In this document: positions 15,611 to 24,479 of the stretch, one piece after another
Layout: each line of letters begins with the position of its first letter
Numbering within the stretch: the first letter of the stretch is position 1
Origin: an uncultured Bacteroidales bacterium
Lineage (GTDB): Bacteria > Bacteroidota > Bacteroidia > Bacteroidales > Paludibacteraceae
DNA: 47,926 nt
Direction of reading: 5' to 3'
Assembly (NCBI GenBank): GCA_900319105.1
Contig: ONND01000016.1
Location: 1 to 47,926 of the forward strand
Position numbers and translations under genes: made by a program
Notes under the pieces: generated by a model
Seen by the model: the letters and a program-made list of their open reading frames with translations, nothing else
The model's database searches: none
What the model was told of the DNA's origin: nothing

Positions 15611-16894
15611 TTAGCCGCCGAAGTTATCGAAGCGGATGTCTGCATCATCAACGCCCAGCGAGTGGAGCAGGTCGAGGACGGTCTTGGCCATCATAGGAGG
15701 ACCGCAGAGGTAGTACTCGATATCCTCGGGAGCGTCATGCTGCTTGAGGTAGGTGTCGCCCATCACAGGAGCGATGAAGCCCGGGGTGTACTTGATACCC
15801 AGTTGGTCTGCCTTCGGATCCTGACGGTCGAGCGCGAGATGGAAATGGAAGTTCGGGAACTCCTTTTCCAAAGCGAGGAAATCGTCGAGGAAGAAGACTT
15901 CGTCGATAGCACGTGCGCCGTAGAAATAGTGCATCTGACGGTCGCGGCAGTTGCGGGTCTTCAACATGTGCATGATCTGCGCACGCAGCGGAGCCATACC
16001 GGCACCACCTCCGACCCAGATCATCTCCTTCTTGCTGTCATAGACAGGACGGAACTCACCGTAAGGACCGCTCATGCGTACCTTGTCGCCCGGTTTGAGC
16101 GAGAAGATATACGTGGAAGCGATACCGCAGGGTACATCCATGAACTCAGGCCCATTCGGGCACTGCTCTTTGGGTTTGAACGGCGGGGTGGCGATACGTA
16201 CGGTAAGGGTGATGATGTCGCCCTCGTCGGGGTAGTTCGCCATCGAATAAGCACGTACTGTTGCCTGGGTGTTCTTCTGTTTGAGTTTGAAGAGCCCGAA
16301 CTTCTGCCAAGCCGGCAGATAGAGGTCACCGATGAGCGATTTATCCATGTCGCGGTCGTAGTCGATGTCGTACTCAGGGATGATGATCTGTGCGTACGAA
16401 CCCGGCTCGAAGTGCATGTGCTCGCCCGGAGGCAGCTGCACCTTGAACTCTTTGATGAAGGTAGCGACGTTCTTGTTGGAGATGACTTCGCATTCCCATT
16501 CTTTCACGCCGAGTACGGCTTCATCGACCTTCATGGTGATGTCTTCTTTCACTTTGACCTGGCAACCCAGACGCCAGCCTTCTTTCTGCTGTTTGCGGGA
16601 GAAATGGACGGTTTCGGTAGGCAGGATCTCGCCGCCTCCGGAGAGGACTTGGCACTTACACTGACCGCACGAGCCCTTACCGCCGCAAGCAGAGGGGAGG
16701 TGAACACCGGCTTCGCCGAGTTGGTTGAGGAGCGAGCCACCTGCTGCCACGTCGTACACCTTGTCGCCGTTGATGGTCACTTTGACGTTACCGGAAGAGA
16801 CGAGGTAGCGTTTAGCGATGAGCAGGATAGCCACTAACAGGAGTATTACTACTAAGAATACTGCAACTGCATAAATAATAGCTGTTATATTCAT
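15611..16894 (-). CDS. nqrF: Na+-translocating NADH:quinone reductase subunit F
   Basis: 427 residues; the NADH-oxidising subunit. One N-terminal membrane helix (about residues 5-27), a 2Fe-2S ferredoxin domain with CGGKGSCGQCKC plus a distal Cys in RLGCQVK, then an FAD and NADH domain: RAYSMANYP (FAD), GGGAGMAPLRAQI and FYGARAIDEVFF (NAD), and the end CGPPMM with DNFGG. Full length for the family. It is the last gene of nqrABCDEF, 15 nt after nqrE, and is closed by a strong terminator. GGAGGAAC lies just upstream of the start. Confidence 0.97.
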   Translation of the reverse strand: MNITAIIYAVAVFLVVILLLVAILLIAKRYLVSSGNVKVTINGDKVYDVAAGGSLLNQLGEAGVHLPSACGGKGSCGQCKCQVLSGGGEILPTETVHFSRKQQKEGWRLGCQVKVKEDITMKVDEAVLGVKEWECEVISNKNVATFIKEFKVQLPPGEHMHFEPGSYAQIIIPEYDIDYDRDMDKSLIGDLYLPAWQKFGLFKLKQKNTQATVRAYSMANYPDEGDIITLTVRIATPPFKPKEQCPNGPEFMDVPCGIASTYIFSLKPGDKVRMSGPYGEFRPVYDSKKEMIWVGGGAGMAPLRAQIMHMLKTRNCRDRQMHYFYGARAIDEVFFLDDFLALEKEFPNFHFHLALDRQDPKADQLGIKYTPGFIAPVMGDTYLKQHDAPEDIEYYLCGPPMMAKTVLDLLHSLGVDDADIRFDNFGG

Positions 16895-16909
16895 ATTGCG
16901 TTCCTCCTA

Positions 16910-17518
16910 TTAGAATTCGATGCCGCTGAAGCACATGAACGCCATGGCCATGAGGCCGACGGTGATGAATGTGATGCCAAGGCCTTGCAGCGGCTTCGGT
17001 ACGTCGTTATACTCCATTTTCTCACGAATACCTGCGAGGCAGACAATCGCCAGGAACCATCCGAGACCCGAACCGAAGGCGTACATGAAAGCGTCTCCGA
17101 GGGAGGTGATGGCCTTGGGATCCACTGCGGGCAGGCCGATACGCTGCTGCATGAAGAGCGAACCACCCATGATAGCGCAGTTCACCGCAATCAGCGGCAG
17201 GAAGATACCGAGGCTCGCGTAGAGCGACGGGCTGTATTTCTCCACAATCATCTCCACCAACTGCACGATAGCAGCAATGACGGCGATGAAGAGGATGAAA
17301 CTGAGGTACTCCAAGTGCAGCGGCTCGAGAACGAGCGTTTGCAGCAGGTAGTTAACCGGCAGGGTTACTGCGAGCACGAAAGTAACGGCTACACCCAGAC
17401 CGGCTGAGGTCTTCACGTTCTTCGAAACGGCGAGGTATGAGCACATTCCCAAGAAGTACGCGAAAATCATGTTATCCGCAAAGATCGAGCGGACAAATAA
17501 ACTTAAAGCGTGTTCCAT
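16910..17518 (-). CDS. nqrE: Na+-translocating NADH:quinone reductase subunit E
   Basis: 202 residues, six membrane helices. It shows the conserved NqrE features [20 protein letters not shown] near the N-terminus and [11 protein letters not shown] mid-protein; the Cys in each half is a ligand of the membrane-embedded iron centre shared with NqrD. Start and nqrD stop overlap by one base (TAATG), indicating coupled translation. Confidence 0.96.
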   Translation of the reverse strand: MEHALSLFVRSIFADNMIFAYFLGMCSYLAVSKNVKTSAGLGVAVTFVLAVTLPVNYLLQTLVLEPLHLEYLSFILFIAVIAAIVQLVEMIVEKYSPSLYASLGIFLPLIAVNCAIMGGSLFMQQRIGLPAVDPKAITSLGDAFMYAFGSGLGWFLAIVCLAGIREKMEYNDVPKPLQGLGITFITVGLMAMAFMCFSGIEF

Positions 17519-18138
17519 TACTTAGCCTCCTTATCGTTAAGGGATCTATGAACCCAGATTACACATCCTACCAGAATGAGCGCCATGGCGGGCATGAGCA
17601 TCATACCGCAGTTCTCGTAGCCGTGGTCATAGCACCACTGCGGGATCACTTGGAAACCAAGCAGTTGACCCGAGCCGAGGAGCTCGCGCACGAAGGCTAC
17701 GATGACGAGGATGATGGCATAACCCAGACCGTTGCCCAGACCGTCCAGCAGGGAATCCCATGCGTTGTTGGTCATGGCGAACGCCTCGAGGCGACCCATC
17801 AGAATACAGTTGGTGATGATCAGACCGAGGTAAACGCTCAGCTGCATTGCTACGTCGTAAGCAAACGCTTTGAGCACCTCGCTGACGAGTGTCACGAGAG
17901 CCGCTACTACCACGAGTTGCACGATGATACGTACACGCATCGGGATGGTGTTACGCAGGAGCGACACAATGACATTCGACATAGCGACGATAATCGTCAC
18001 AGCAATACCCATCACGAGGGCAGGCTTGAGTTGTACCGTTACGGCAAGTGCCGAACAGATACCCAGAATCTGCACTACGACAGGGTTATTCGCGTTAAGA
18101 GGACCAAGCAATGTGTCCTTTGTTTTCTGACTTAACAT
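17518..18138 (-). CDS. nqrD: Na+-translocating NADH:quinone reductase subunit D
   Basis: 206 residues, six membrane helices, homologous to NqrE in inverted arrangement. The conserved segments [17 protein letters not shown] and [15 protein letters not shown] hold the paired Cys for the shared iron centre. Two bases separate it from nqrC. Confidence 0.96.
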   Translation of the reverse strand: MLSQKTKDTLLGPLNANNPVVVQILGICSALAVTVQLKPALVMGIAVTIIVAMSNVIVSLLRNTIPMRVRIIVQLVVVAALVTLVSEVLKAFAYDVAMQLSVYLGLIITNCILMGRLEAFAMTNNAWDSLLDGLGNGLGYAIILVIVAFVRELLGSGQLLGFQVIPQWCYDHGYENCGMMLMPAMALILVGCVIWVHRSLNDKEAK

Positions 18139-18140
18139 AA

Positions 18141-18842
18141 TTAATCCTCCGTATTAAATTGACCGGCTTCGCCTGTAAGACCGCCTTCGGCTGTAGGATC
18201 GCTTTCAGCTGTAAGACCGGCTTCGCCTGCAAGAAACTCTTGATAATTATTCACTAACTCTTCGTGGAGCATGGTGCTGACGCCGGACGAGGTGATGGTA
18301 GCGCCGGAGATGGCATCTACCTGCTCCTGTCCTTCGGCATGTTTGCCGGCTTTGAGCACAGCCACGGAAACGACTTCGTTTGCCGCATTGCGGATGTGCT
18401 TGCCCTCAAACTGCTCGCGGAACGGCAGTTCCACAATCTTGGCACCCAGACCCGGGGTCTCGGACTCGTGGTTGAAGTTGACACCATAAATGGTGTTCTT
18501 GTCCTCATCGAGTGCGAGGTAACCGCCGATGCCGCCCCAAAGACCCTTACCGCTGAGCGGCAGGATGTACTTGGTAGCACCGTTAAGGTTGGCTACATAG
18601 ACTTCTTTGTCGCCGTAGGTCAGCGTGTCGTTAACAAGCACCATGTAGATCTCTGCGGGATTGCCGGCGGAGTAGTCCACCTTGAGCGCACCGAGGATCT
18701 GTTTCTGCTTGTCGAGCAGGATATTAGCTTCTTGACGCGGCTTGAGTGACTGGTTAGCCAATGCCAGCAGCACCGCTACGATGATCACTACCACCGTCAT
18801 ATAGACGAATGTGTAGATATTGCTGTTCGTATTCAATTTCAT
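18141..18842 (-). CDS. nqrC: Na+-translocating NADH:quinone reductase subunit C, with repeat tail
   Basis: 233 residues. One N-terminal membrane helix (about residues 9-29) and a periplasmic FMN domain with the covalent flavin site SGATITSSG, where the Thr is flavinylated by ApbE (no apbE in this window). The last 30 residues are unusual: four 6-residue units (LAGEAG, LTAESD, PTAEGG, LTGEAG) encoded by four 18-nt repeats at 18165-18236. This acidic tail is not a general NqrC feature. The start overlaps the nqrB stop by 4 bases. Confidence 0.96.
   Translation of the reverse strand: MKLNTNSNIYTFVYMTVVVIIVAVLLALANQSLKPRQEANILLDKQKQILGALKVDYSAGNPAEIYMVLVNDTLTYGDKEVYVANLNGATKYILPLSGKGLWGGIGGYLALDEDKNTIYGVNFNHESETPGLGAKIVELPFREQFEGKHIRNAANEVVSVAVLKAGKHAEGQEQVDAISGATITSSGVSTMLHEELVNNYQEFLAGEAGLTAESDPTAEGGLTGEAGQFNTED
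18165..18236. repeat. In-frame 18-nt tandem repeat at the nqrC 3' end
   Basis: Four consecutive 18-nt units begin at 18165, 18183, 18201 and 18219. The first and last are nearly identical and the middle two diverge. Each encodes six residues of the acidic NqrC tail. Confidence 0.9.
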
Positions 18843-20035
18843 AGCTTCGCCTCCCTTTTAGCACGTTTATTAATGTTAGCTTGTACGACACACCAGTCGA
18901 TGAGCGGCGCAAAAGCGTTCATGAGCAGGATAGCGAGCATCATTCCCTCGGGATAGCCCGGGTTGAGGACGCGCACGAGTACTGCTACGAGACCGATGAG
19001 GAAGCCGTAGATCCACTTACCGCACTCCGTACGAGCGCTGGTCACAGGGTCGGTAGCCATGAAGACAGCACCGAAAGCGAAACCGCCGGAAACGAGGTGC
19101 ATGTACCAGGGGTACTGCGCTGCGAGGTTAGCCTCACTGCCACCGATGTTAAAGAGCCAAGCGGTCAGACCGCCACCGATGAAGGTAGCGAGCATGGTCT
19201 TCCATGAAGCTACGCCGGTAACAATCAGCAGACAAGCGCCGAGCGCGATTGCCCAGATGCAGGTCTCACCCACCGAACCCGGAACGAGTCCGTTCACCAT
19301 GTCCCAGAAAGACTGCGACACCGGTGTGCCGGTAGCCATCTGGGTCAGCGGAGTAGCACCCGAGAAACCGTCCACGAGCGCGTGACCGCCGTCCCAGCCC
19401 CATGTGGCACCCGTGCGGATGAACGGTTCGTCACCGGTCATGTGGCTCGGGTATGCGAAGAACAGGAACGCACGCGTGATGAGCGCTACGTTGAAGATGT
19501 TATAACCTGTGCCGCCGAACACCTCTTTCGCGAAGATTACCGCAAAAGCCGTTGCAATCGCTACCTGCCACAGCGGGGTGTTAATAGGCACGATGAGCGG
19601 GATGATGAATCCCGTTACGAGGAATCCTTCTGCTACCTCCTCATGCTTGATCTGCGCTACGACGAACTCGATGCCCAGACCGACGATGTAACTTACCAGG
19701 ATATACGGCAGTACGGCGAGGAAGCCGAAGCCGAACGCTTTCCACCAGAGAGCGCAGGTTAGACCTGCTGCCAACTGACCGGTAGCCAGCAAGTGCTGAT
19801 AACCGACGTTGAACATACCGAAGAGCAGTGCGGGTACAAGCGCGATAACTACGAGAATCATCGTACGTTTGCTGTCCGAACCGTCATGGATATGCGTGCC
19901 GTTGCGTTTGGCGGTCGTCTGAGGGGTGAAGAGGAACGTGTCGAAGGCATCATAGAACGAACTGAGCCAGCTCAGTTTGCCGCCTTCCTCGAAGTTCTTG
20001 CCGAACTTCTTCCAGTTTTTATAAAGCCATTCCAT
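18839..20035 (-). CDS. nqrB: Na+-translocating NADH:quinone reductase subunit B
   Basis: 398 residues, about ten membrane helices; carries covalent FMN and riboflavin and forms part of the sodium path. The flavinylation motif SGATPL is present (VDGFSGATPLTQM), along with the family segments GGTGYNIFNVALITRAFLFFAYP and HLVSGGFAFGAVFMATDPVTS. Full length. It starts on the last base of the nqrA stop (TAATG). Confidence 0.97.
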   Translation of the reverse strand: MEWLYKNWKKFGKNFEEGGKLSWLSSFYDAFDTFLFTPQTTAKRNGTHIHDGSDSKRTMILVVIALVPALLFGMFNVGYQHLLATGQLAAGLTCALWWKAFGFGFLAVLPYILVSYIVGLGIEFVVAQIKHEEVAEGFLVTGFIIPLIVPINTPLWQVAIATAFAVIFAKEVFGGTGYNIFNVALITRAFLFFAYPSHMTGDEPFIRTGATWGWDGGHALVDGFSGATPLTQMATGTPVSQSFWDMVNGLVPGSVGETCIWAIALGACLLIVTGVASWKTMLATFIGGGLTAWLFNIGGSEANLAAQYPWYMHLVSGGFAFGAVFMATDPVTSARTECGKWIYGFLIGLVAVLVRVLNPGYPEGMMLAILLMNAFAPLIDWCVVQANINKRAKREAKL

Positions 20036-21300
20036 TACTCAATCTCCTTTCTTAAATAATCCAACGCTTCGCGCACGATAGCCTGCAGCGGCATTTTGGA
20101 CGTGCACACATACTCGCAGAGCGCGAAATCTTCAGGAGCCACCTCATATGCACCCAGCGCTTCCATCTTATCGATGTTCGACGCAATCATCGCTTTGATG
20201 AGGTACTCGGGGTAGATATCCATCGGGAACACTTTGTCGTACTCGCCGCTGACGATGATCGCACGGCGACCTCCTTTGAGACGCGCATCCCACTGGTAGT
20301 GCTTCTTGCCGAAGAGCCAGCGTGTGAAACAGTTGTCGAGCATGGCAGCCGGGTCGGTCTTGCCGAAATGGAACGACGAGAAGCGCGGCAACATCCAGCC
20401 CATGAACTCGTGGTTCTCGGAGCCTTCGTCCAGCACCGTGAACAGGCTGATCTGACGGCCCGAGAGCACGTTGCCTGCTACATAACGGCAGGGGCACTCG
20501 GTGTGTACGTTCGAGAGCAGGACAGCGGAAACCGGCATACCCGGCAGGACGTTGTAGTACTGCTTGCCGTACGCCAACGGACCGGTCAGTGCCACTTTCT
20601 TCTGCATGTCCACGATGCCCTTTTGGAAAAGACGACCGATGAGCGCGAGGTCCTGGATGTTCACCGTGAAGACGGTCTCACCCTTAGCCAGCGGCGCGAG
20701 GTTGTTGAGCTGCACGCCGACGTTTCCGGCAGGGTGGGGACCATAGACCTCATAGAGGGTGCAGTCCTTGAGTTCACGGAACTCGGTAGCTTTGGCACCA
20801 CCCTTGATGCCGATGAATACCGGCGCGATCTTGCCCAGCGCGGAGACAGCAGCCTGTAAGGTAGGCAACTGACCCTTGAGCACCCACTCGTAGTTCGGAG
20901 CACAAGGCGCACTGTCAAAACTCGAAATAAAAATAGCGCGAGGAGTCTTGTTCGGCAGAGCGATGCAGTCGTACGGACGTTGCTTCATCAATGCCCAGAG
21001 GCCTGAACGGAGAAGAAGGTCTTTCACTCCTTCACTCGTTAAACCTTCACTCTTTACCTCAAATTTCTCATACTCGATGGTCGTGTCAGCAAGGATGTCG
21101 ATGGACATGATCTTACGTCGCTCACCACGCACGATCTCTTTGACTTCACCCGATACAGGCGAGGTAAAGAACAAGCTCTCAAACGCTTTGTCGTGGAAGA
21201 GCGGGCTACCCGCCTTCACACGGTCGCCGACCTTGACATCCAGTTTGGGAGTGATGCCGGCGAACTGGTCGGGCACGATATGAAACCGCAGTTCCCTCAA
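20035..21300 (-). CDS. nqrA: Na+-translocating NADH:quinone reductase subunit A, N-terminus frameshifted
   Basis: The open frame from a TTG at 21300 gives 421 residues and contains most of NqrA (FHIVPDQFAGITPKLDVKVG, TSPVSGEVKEIVRGERRKIM, PRAIFISSFDSAPCAPNYEW, YGPHPAGNVGVQLNNLAPL, ALPCxxV-type C-terminal parts). The expected start MQTIKLKKGLDIPFEG is encoded just upstream from ATG at 21340 but in another frame: one base must be skipped, and about ten residues usual between the two parts are missing. Either the gene has a real lesion, or the assembly has an error. A short in-frame repeat at about 21020-21060 encodes the insert KSEGLTSEGVKD. Confidence 0.93.
   Translation of the reverse strand: MRELRFHIVPDQFAGITPKLDVKVGDRVKAGSPLFHDKAFESLFFTSPVSGEVKEIVRGERRKIMSIDILADTTIEYEKFEVKSEGLTSEGVKDLLLRSGLWALMKQRPYDCIALPNKTPRAIFISSFDSAPCAPNYEWVLKGQLPTLQAAVSALGKIAPVFIGIKGGAKATEFRELKDCTLYEVYGPHPAGNVGVQLNNLAPLAKGETVFTVNIQDLALIGRLFQKGIVDMQKKVALTGPLAYGKQYYNVLPGMPVSAVLLSNVHTECPCRYVAGNVLSGRQISLFTVLDEGSENHEFMGWMLPRFSSFHFGKTDPAAMLDNCFTRWLFGKKHYQWDARLKGGRRAIIVSGEYDKVFPMDIYPEYLIKAMIASNIDKMEALGAYEVAPEDFALCEYVCTSKMPLQAIVREALDYLRKEIE
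21020..21060. repeat. 8-nt period array inside nqrA
   Basis: Degenerate units of the TTCACTC type spaced by 8 nt (CTTCACTC, GTTAAACC, TTCACTCT and neighbours). It is read in frame as part of KSEGLTSEGVKDLL. Confidence 0.65.
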
Positions 21301-21340
21301 AAGGAATGTCCAGACCTTTTTTAAGTTTGATCGTTTGCAT
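21301..21340 (-). pseudogene. Out-of-frame native nqrA start
   Basis: Minus-strand ATG at 21340 opens MQTIKLKKGLDIPFEGTA, which is the conserved first segment of NqrA. The frame then runs off into unrelated sequence, so this segment and the 20035-21300 frame are two pieces of one gene. Confidence 0.85.
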
Positions 21341-21382
21341 AAAATGGTTAATTATTGATGTTTTTTGTTAATTCGGTTTCTA

Positions 21383-21514
21383 TTAAATAGCGCTGCCGGG
21401 ATCGCCTCCTTCTATCGCTGTACCTCCTATATCCGGATGGGGAGATGTAAGCATCAACGTGACGGAAGCGATGCGGGTTGTGTAGGTGGCAGGTGAAAAG
21501 TATTCTTTTTTCAT
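21383..21514 (-). CDS. 43-residue peptide between phosphatase gene and nqrA
   Basis: Encodes MKKEYFSPATYTTRIASVTL then an end rich in Gly, Asp and Pro (DIGGTAIEGGDPGSAI). It starts 10 nt after the phosphatase stop and ends 42 nt before the nqrA start. Bacteroidales genomes carry many short peptides with an MKK.Y..P start and a Gly/Asp-rich end, so the pattern is credible. The function of that class is not established. Confidence 0.6.
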   Translation of the reverse strand: MKKEYFSPATYTTRIASVTLMLTSPHPDIGGTAIEGGDPGSAI

Positions 21515-21524
21515 GAGGCTGGTA

Positions 21525-23063
21525 TCAATGAATACTTTTACCCTGTGCGTCGTATTTATCGCTGCCTTTGATGATATGGAGTGCACCTCGTTCGATGACC
21601 TTAGCAGCCTGTGCATCTCCGCCTTGTATAGTACCGATCCCGGTCGGTGTTTGTGCCGGTTGTCCTATATGTGCGGGCATACCGTGACGAAGCGGCATTC
21701 CTGCCGGAGCGGAAGCAGCATCTACGTAGAAATATGCGCGGAAAGGTTTGATCTGTCCGGCAGAACTTGGCCAATAGAGTTGGTTGTTCGCGCCCAAGAA
21801 CAGATAGCCTCCGTTCATGTTGAGACTACCTTGCGCAGGCATTTCGAAAGGAGCAAACGTGCCCTTGAAAGTCACGCCGTTGAAGGTAACAGCCTGCGCG
21901 TCAAGGTCTGCGTTGCTGATGGTGACATCGGCGAAGGACATTTGATCCAGTTGGGACGAAGCGGAGTATTGTACGAAATACGGCTTGCCTGCTACGATCG
22001 TGTTCACGGGTTCGCTGACATAGAGGTAGAGTTCGTCATCGGCCACAACGGCGTTCGTGAACTCATATATCTGTACGCCGTTAAGCGAACTGGCAGCAAT
22101 CTGGTCTGCGTCCATAGAGAAAGGCAGGCAGAGCGTATTGTACATATTGTTCAGTACAGGACGTGTGATCTCCAATTCCGACAGTGTTTCTCCGTTGTGG
22201 TCGGAAAGAAAAGTGCTCACTTCCGATGCGGTGTTGGCATCTCCGATGGTGAGCGCAGGAACAGGCAGGGGATGCGTAGCACGGTAGTTTTCAAGTTCAG
22301 TTTTGGCGGCTTCCACTTGATTACGGAACTGGGGATAGTTCATGGCGATAGAGAAGGCGATAGCGCCTAATTGCCATCCTGCAGAGAGGTCGGTGTTCCA
22401 GTGTGCGCCCAAAACCAAACGACACTCCATCCACTCGTCCATCATCTTCTTGATTTTCAAAGTATTCGCCGGGTCGATATACATCATACACATAGTGAAG
22501 AGCCCTGCGAAATAGCCGTGACCGGAAGGGTAGGAGGTGGCGTCATTTTTATTAACGGAATAGTGCGTGCCGGCGTACCACTCTCCGAAATACTTGTATG
22601 GTCGCGGACGCGTGCGCCAAAGGCCGGAAGTGTTCTCCTCTTTCATTGCTTCGCATAGTTGCTGCAAGGCATTCATTTCCGGGAAATCGGTTGTATTGCG
22701 GGTCTTGGAAACGGAGTATTTGTTGGCCTTCGTTCTGTTCCATGTTGCGCTGATAAATTGCGCGTTCATTACGGAATCAGCAGACAAGCGATAGAGCGCA
22801 AAATCATAGGGTTCGTTCATCTTCGCCCAAATGGAATCCCAACGGTCGCCGTTAGTATCAATGCTCTCATGAGCAGCCTTTTTGTACTGGAAATACTTGG
22901 TGGAATCATCCAGCCAGATAAGTGACCCTACTTCGGGCGGAGCCGGAAGGAAAGACTGACCGCTCGGGAGTGCTGCCTTCAGGTCGGCATCCAATGTCAC
23001 TGCAGCCTGTGTCCCGCAGAAGAAAGCGGTAAAAAAGAAAATTAAAGTAACAATTTTTTTCAT
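21525..23063 (-). CDS. PAP2 / class A acid phosphatase, secreted
   Basis: 512 residues. Signal peptide MKKIVTLIFFFTAFFCGTQA. The phosphatase domain has the three PAP2 motifs: RTRPRPYKYF, SYPSGHGYFAGL and RLVLGAHWNTDLSAGWQLG, with catalytic His in SGH and GAHWNTD. A beta-rich region (about residues 285-460, PVLNNMYNTLCLPFSMDADQ and YLFLGANNQLYWP) common in Bacteroidales secreted proteins follows. The tail AKVIERGALHIIKGSDKYDA resembles the tails of the other secreted proteins here. The start at 23063 is set by the signal peptide and the promoter; the frame is open further upstream. Confidence 0.92.
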   Translation of the reverse strand: MKKIVTLIFFFTAFFCGTQAAVTLDADLKAALPSGQSFLPAPPEVGSLIWLDDSTKYFQYKKAAHESIDTNGDRWDSIWAKMNEPYDFALYRLSADSVMNAQFISATWNRTKANKYSVSKTRNTTDFPEMNALQQLCEAMKEENTSGLWRTRPRPYKYFGEWYAGTHYSVNKNDATSYPSGHGYFAGLFTMCMMYIDPANTLKIKKMMDEWMECRLVLGAHWNTDLSAGWQLGAIAFSIAMNYPQFRNQVEAAKTELENYRATHPLPVPALTIGDANTASEVSTFLSDHNGETLSELEITRPVLNNMYNTLCLPFSMDADQIAASSLNGVQIYEFTNAVVADDELYLYVSEPVNTIVAGKPYFVQYSASSQLDQMSFADVTISNADLDAQAVTFNGVTFKGTFAPFEMPAQGSLNMNGGYLFLGANNQLYWPSSAGQIKPFRAYFYVDAASAPAGMPLRHGMPAHIGQPAQTPTGIGTIQGGDAQAAKVIERGALHIIKGSDKYDAQGKSIH

Positions 23064-23093
23064 AAAGTTATTGGGCGTACATAAAAAAGCGTG

Positions 23094-23124
23094 CAAAGTT
23101 ACTGCTTTTTTTTGATATACGCAA
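23094..23124 (-). promoter_or_regulatory. Promoter of PAP2 phosphatase (possibly through nqr)
   Basis: Minus strand: TTGCGTATATCA, 20-nt spacing, -7 TAACTTTG preceded by G. No promoter of this type was seen directly before nqrA, so this one may also drive the 43-residue peptide and the nqr operon. Confidence 0.8.
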
Positions 23125-23162
23125 GTGCGCGCGCGTTTTTTTATTAAAAAAGTGTCTATCTC

Positions 23163-23193
23163 TTGTGTATGTCAATTATTTTTTGTAATTTTG
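23163..23193 (+). promoter_or_regulatory. Promoter of the secreted-protein to deacetylase operon
   Basis: TTGTGTATGTCA at 23163, 20-nt spacing, -7 TAATTTTG at 23186-23193. The first ATG in the long frame lies inside the promoter, so translation must start downstream. Confidence 0.8.
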
Positions 23194-23213
23194 CACGCAG
23201 AAATGTGTGCATA

Positions 23214-24479
23214 GTGAACATACTGGCAATCATATTGGCTGTAATGACGTGGACGGTTGAGTCGAAAAACGTCGTGAAGGGCAGTGGAGAGATCCCGACA
23301 GGGGCGGCAGCGACATACGCATGCAGTTATCAGAAAGGCACGGTGCGTAAGGGTGACGTGGCGGTGTTGCAAATCACGGGTCTGCAGCGGGAGACCATCC
23401 AAAACGTGGATGTATGGGTAAAATCCAACAAAACTGCCGGCGCCGGGGTGTTTACCGTGTTGGCGGATGGAACAGAAATCGCCTCTAAATCGGGTTCGCT
23501 CAAAGACTGGGTTGGTCAGTATGATAACACGAATTATCATCGTGTGAATATTTGGTCGGGTAGTATAACCGGCAAGGACGAATGGATCATTGATTTGTCG
23601 GGCACGGAGAACTCACTGTATATTGACCGCTATGTGATCACGTATCAACCGTCGCCCCGTTATTCGGTGCGGCTGATGCAAGGAGGCACGCTCTTTAATG
23701 AATTGACGGAGACGCAGGGGGGAGCAGGCGTGTTGCTGCCGCTGCTGAAAGACACAGCGGGATGGAGTTTTATGGGCTGGTGTGACCAGGAGTTCTGGTA
23801 CGCACAAACGATGCCGGAAGTGGCACCCGGCGGCACGCGGTTCTATCCCGATACGGACATGACCCTTTGGGCGATGTATGTGTACGAGGAGGGCGAGAAA
23901 GGAGCAGTAACGGAACTATCGGACGGCGATTATTTATACGTGAATACAACGAATCATACGGCTTTATCCGGCACGCCGAACGAGGGAAAGATGGCATTTG
24001 CCCTCACTAATGCATATGAAGAGCAGTTGTACTACACGATGGTATTTACGCCGAACCGCGACACGGCGTACGTGACGCATAAACAAACGAACACGCCGAT
24101 AGGGTACAACGCGCAAGCCAAAATGGCGGCGGTTCGTTCGCCCTGGCGCGTCTATCACAACGGCGAGCAGACCGTCCTCTATACGACGATCGAAAGCAAA
24201 ACGTACGTGCTGTGGCTGAGCGTGCAGGACATTCATGACCAGGCATATTTTTATGCCGGATTGTACCCAACCAGCAATATAGCCAGCGCCACGATGATGC
24301 AACTGCTATACCCCGCCGGCACGGAAGAACCGGTTTATACGTGTCACCCTGAGAGCGGCTTGGGAATCGAGTTGACGGAGGAAGGTTGGAACGAATCGGA
24401 GAAAGAGCAGGTAGTGCAAATAGGCATCTACCAACTGCATATCAAAAACGGAAAGAAATATATTAAACTGAACGAATGA
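23214..24479 (+). CDS. Secreted protein with InlB-type repeat and sorting-like tail
   Basis: About 421 residues from GTG at 23214 (signal peptide MNILAIILAVMTWTVES); GTG at 23205 is the alternative. An N-terminal beta-rich domain (TYACSYQKGTVRKGDVAVLQ) is followed by an InlB-type repeat (YSVRLMQGGTLFNEL to DTDMTLWAMYVYEE), a further beta-rich domain and a short tail IGIYQLHIKNGKKYIKLNE. No enzyme motifs seen. The stop overlaps the peptidase start by ATGA, so they are translationally coupled and may act together outside the cytoplasm. Confidence 0.75.
   Translation: MNILAIILAVMTWTVESKNVVKGSGEIPTGAAATYACSYQKGTVRKGDVAVLQITGLQRETIQNVDVWVKSNKTAGAGVFTVLADGTEIASKSGSLKDWVGQYDNTNYHRVNIWSGSITGKDEWIIDLSGTENSLYIDRYVITYQPSPRYSVRLMQGGTLFNELTETQGGAGVLLPLLKDTAGWSFMGWCDQEFWYAQTMPEVAPGGTRFYPDTDMTLWAMYVYEEGEKGAVTELSDGDYLYVNTTNHTALSGTPNEGKMAFALTNAYEEQLYYTMVFTPNRDTAYVTHKQTNTPIGYNAQAKMAAVRSPWRVYHNGEQTVLYTTIESKTYVLWLSVQDIHDQAYFYAGLYPTSNIASATMMQLLYPAGTEEPVYTCHPESGLGIELTEEGWNESEKEQVVQIGIYQLHIKNGKKYIKLNE

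Noticed and set aside
15662-16837. 391-codon plus-strand ORF
   Set aside because: Shadow of nqrF caused by its codon bias; the product is a His- and Glu-rich low-quality sequence.
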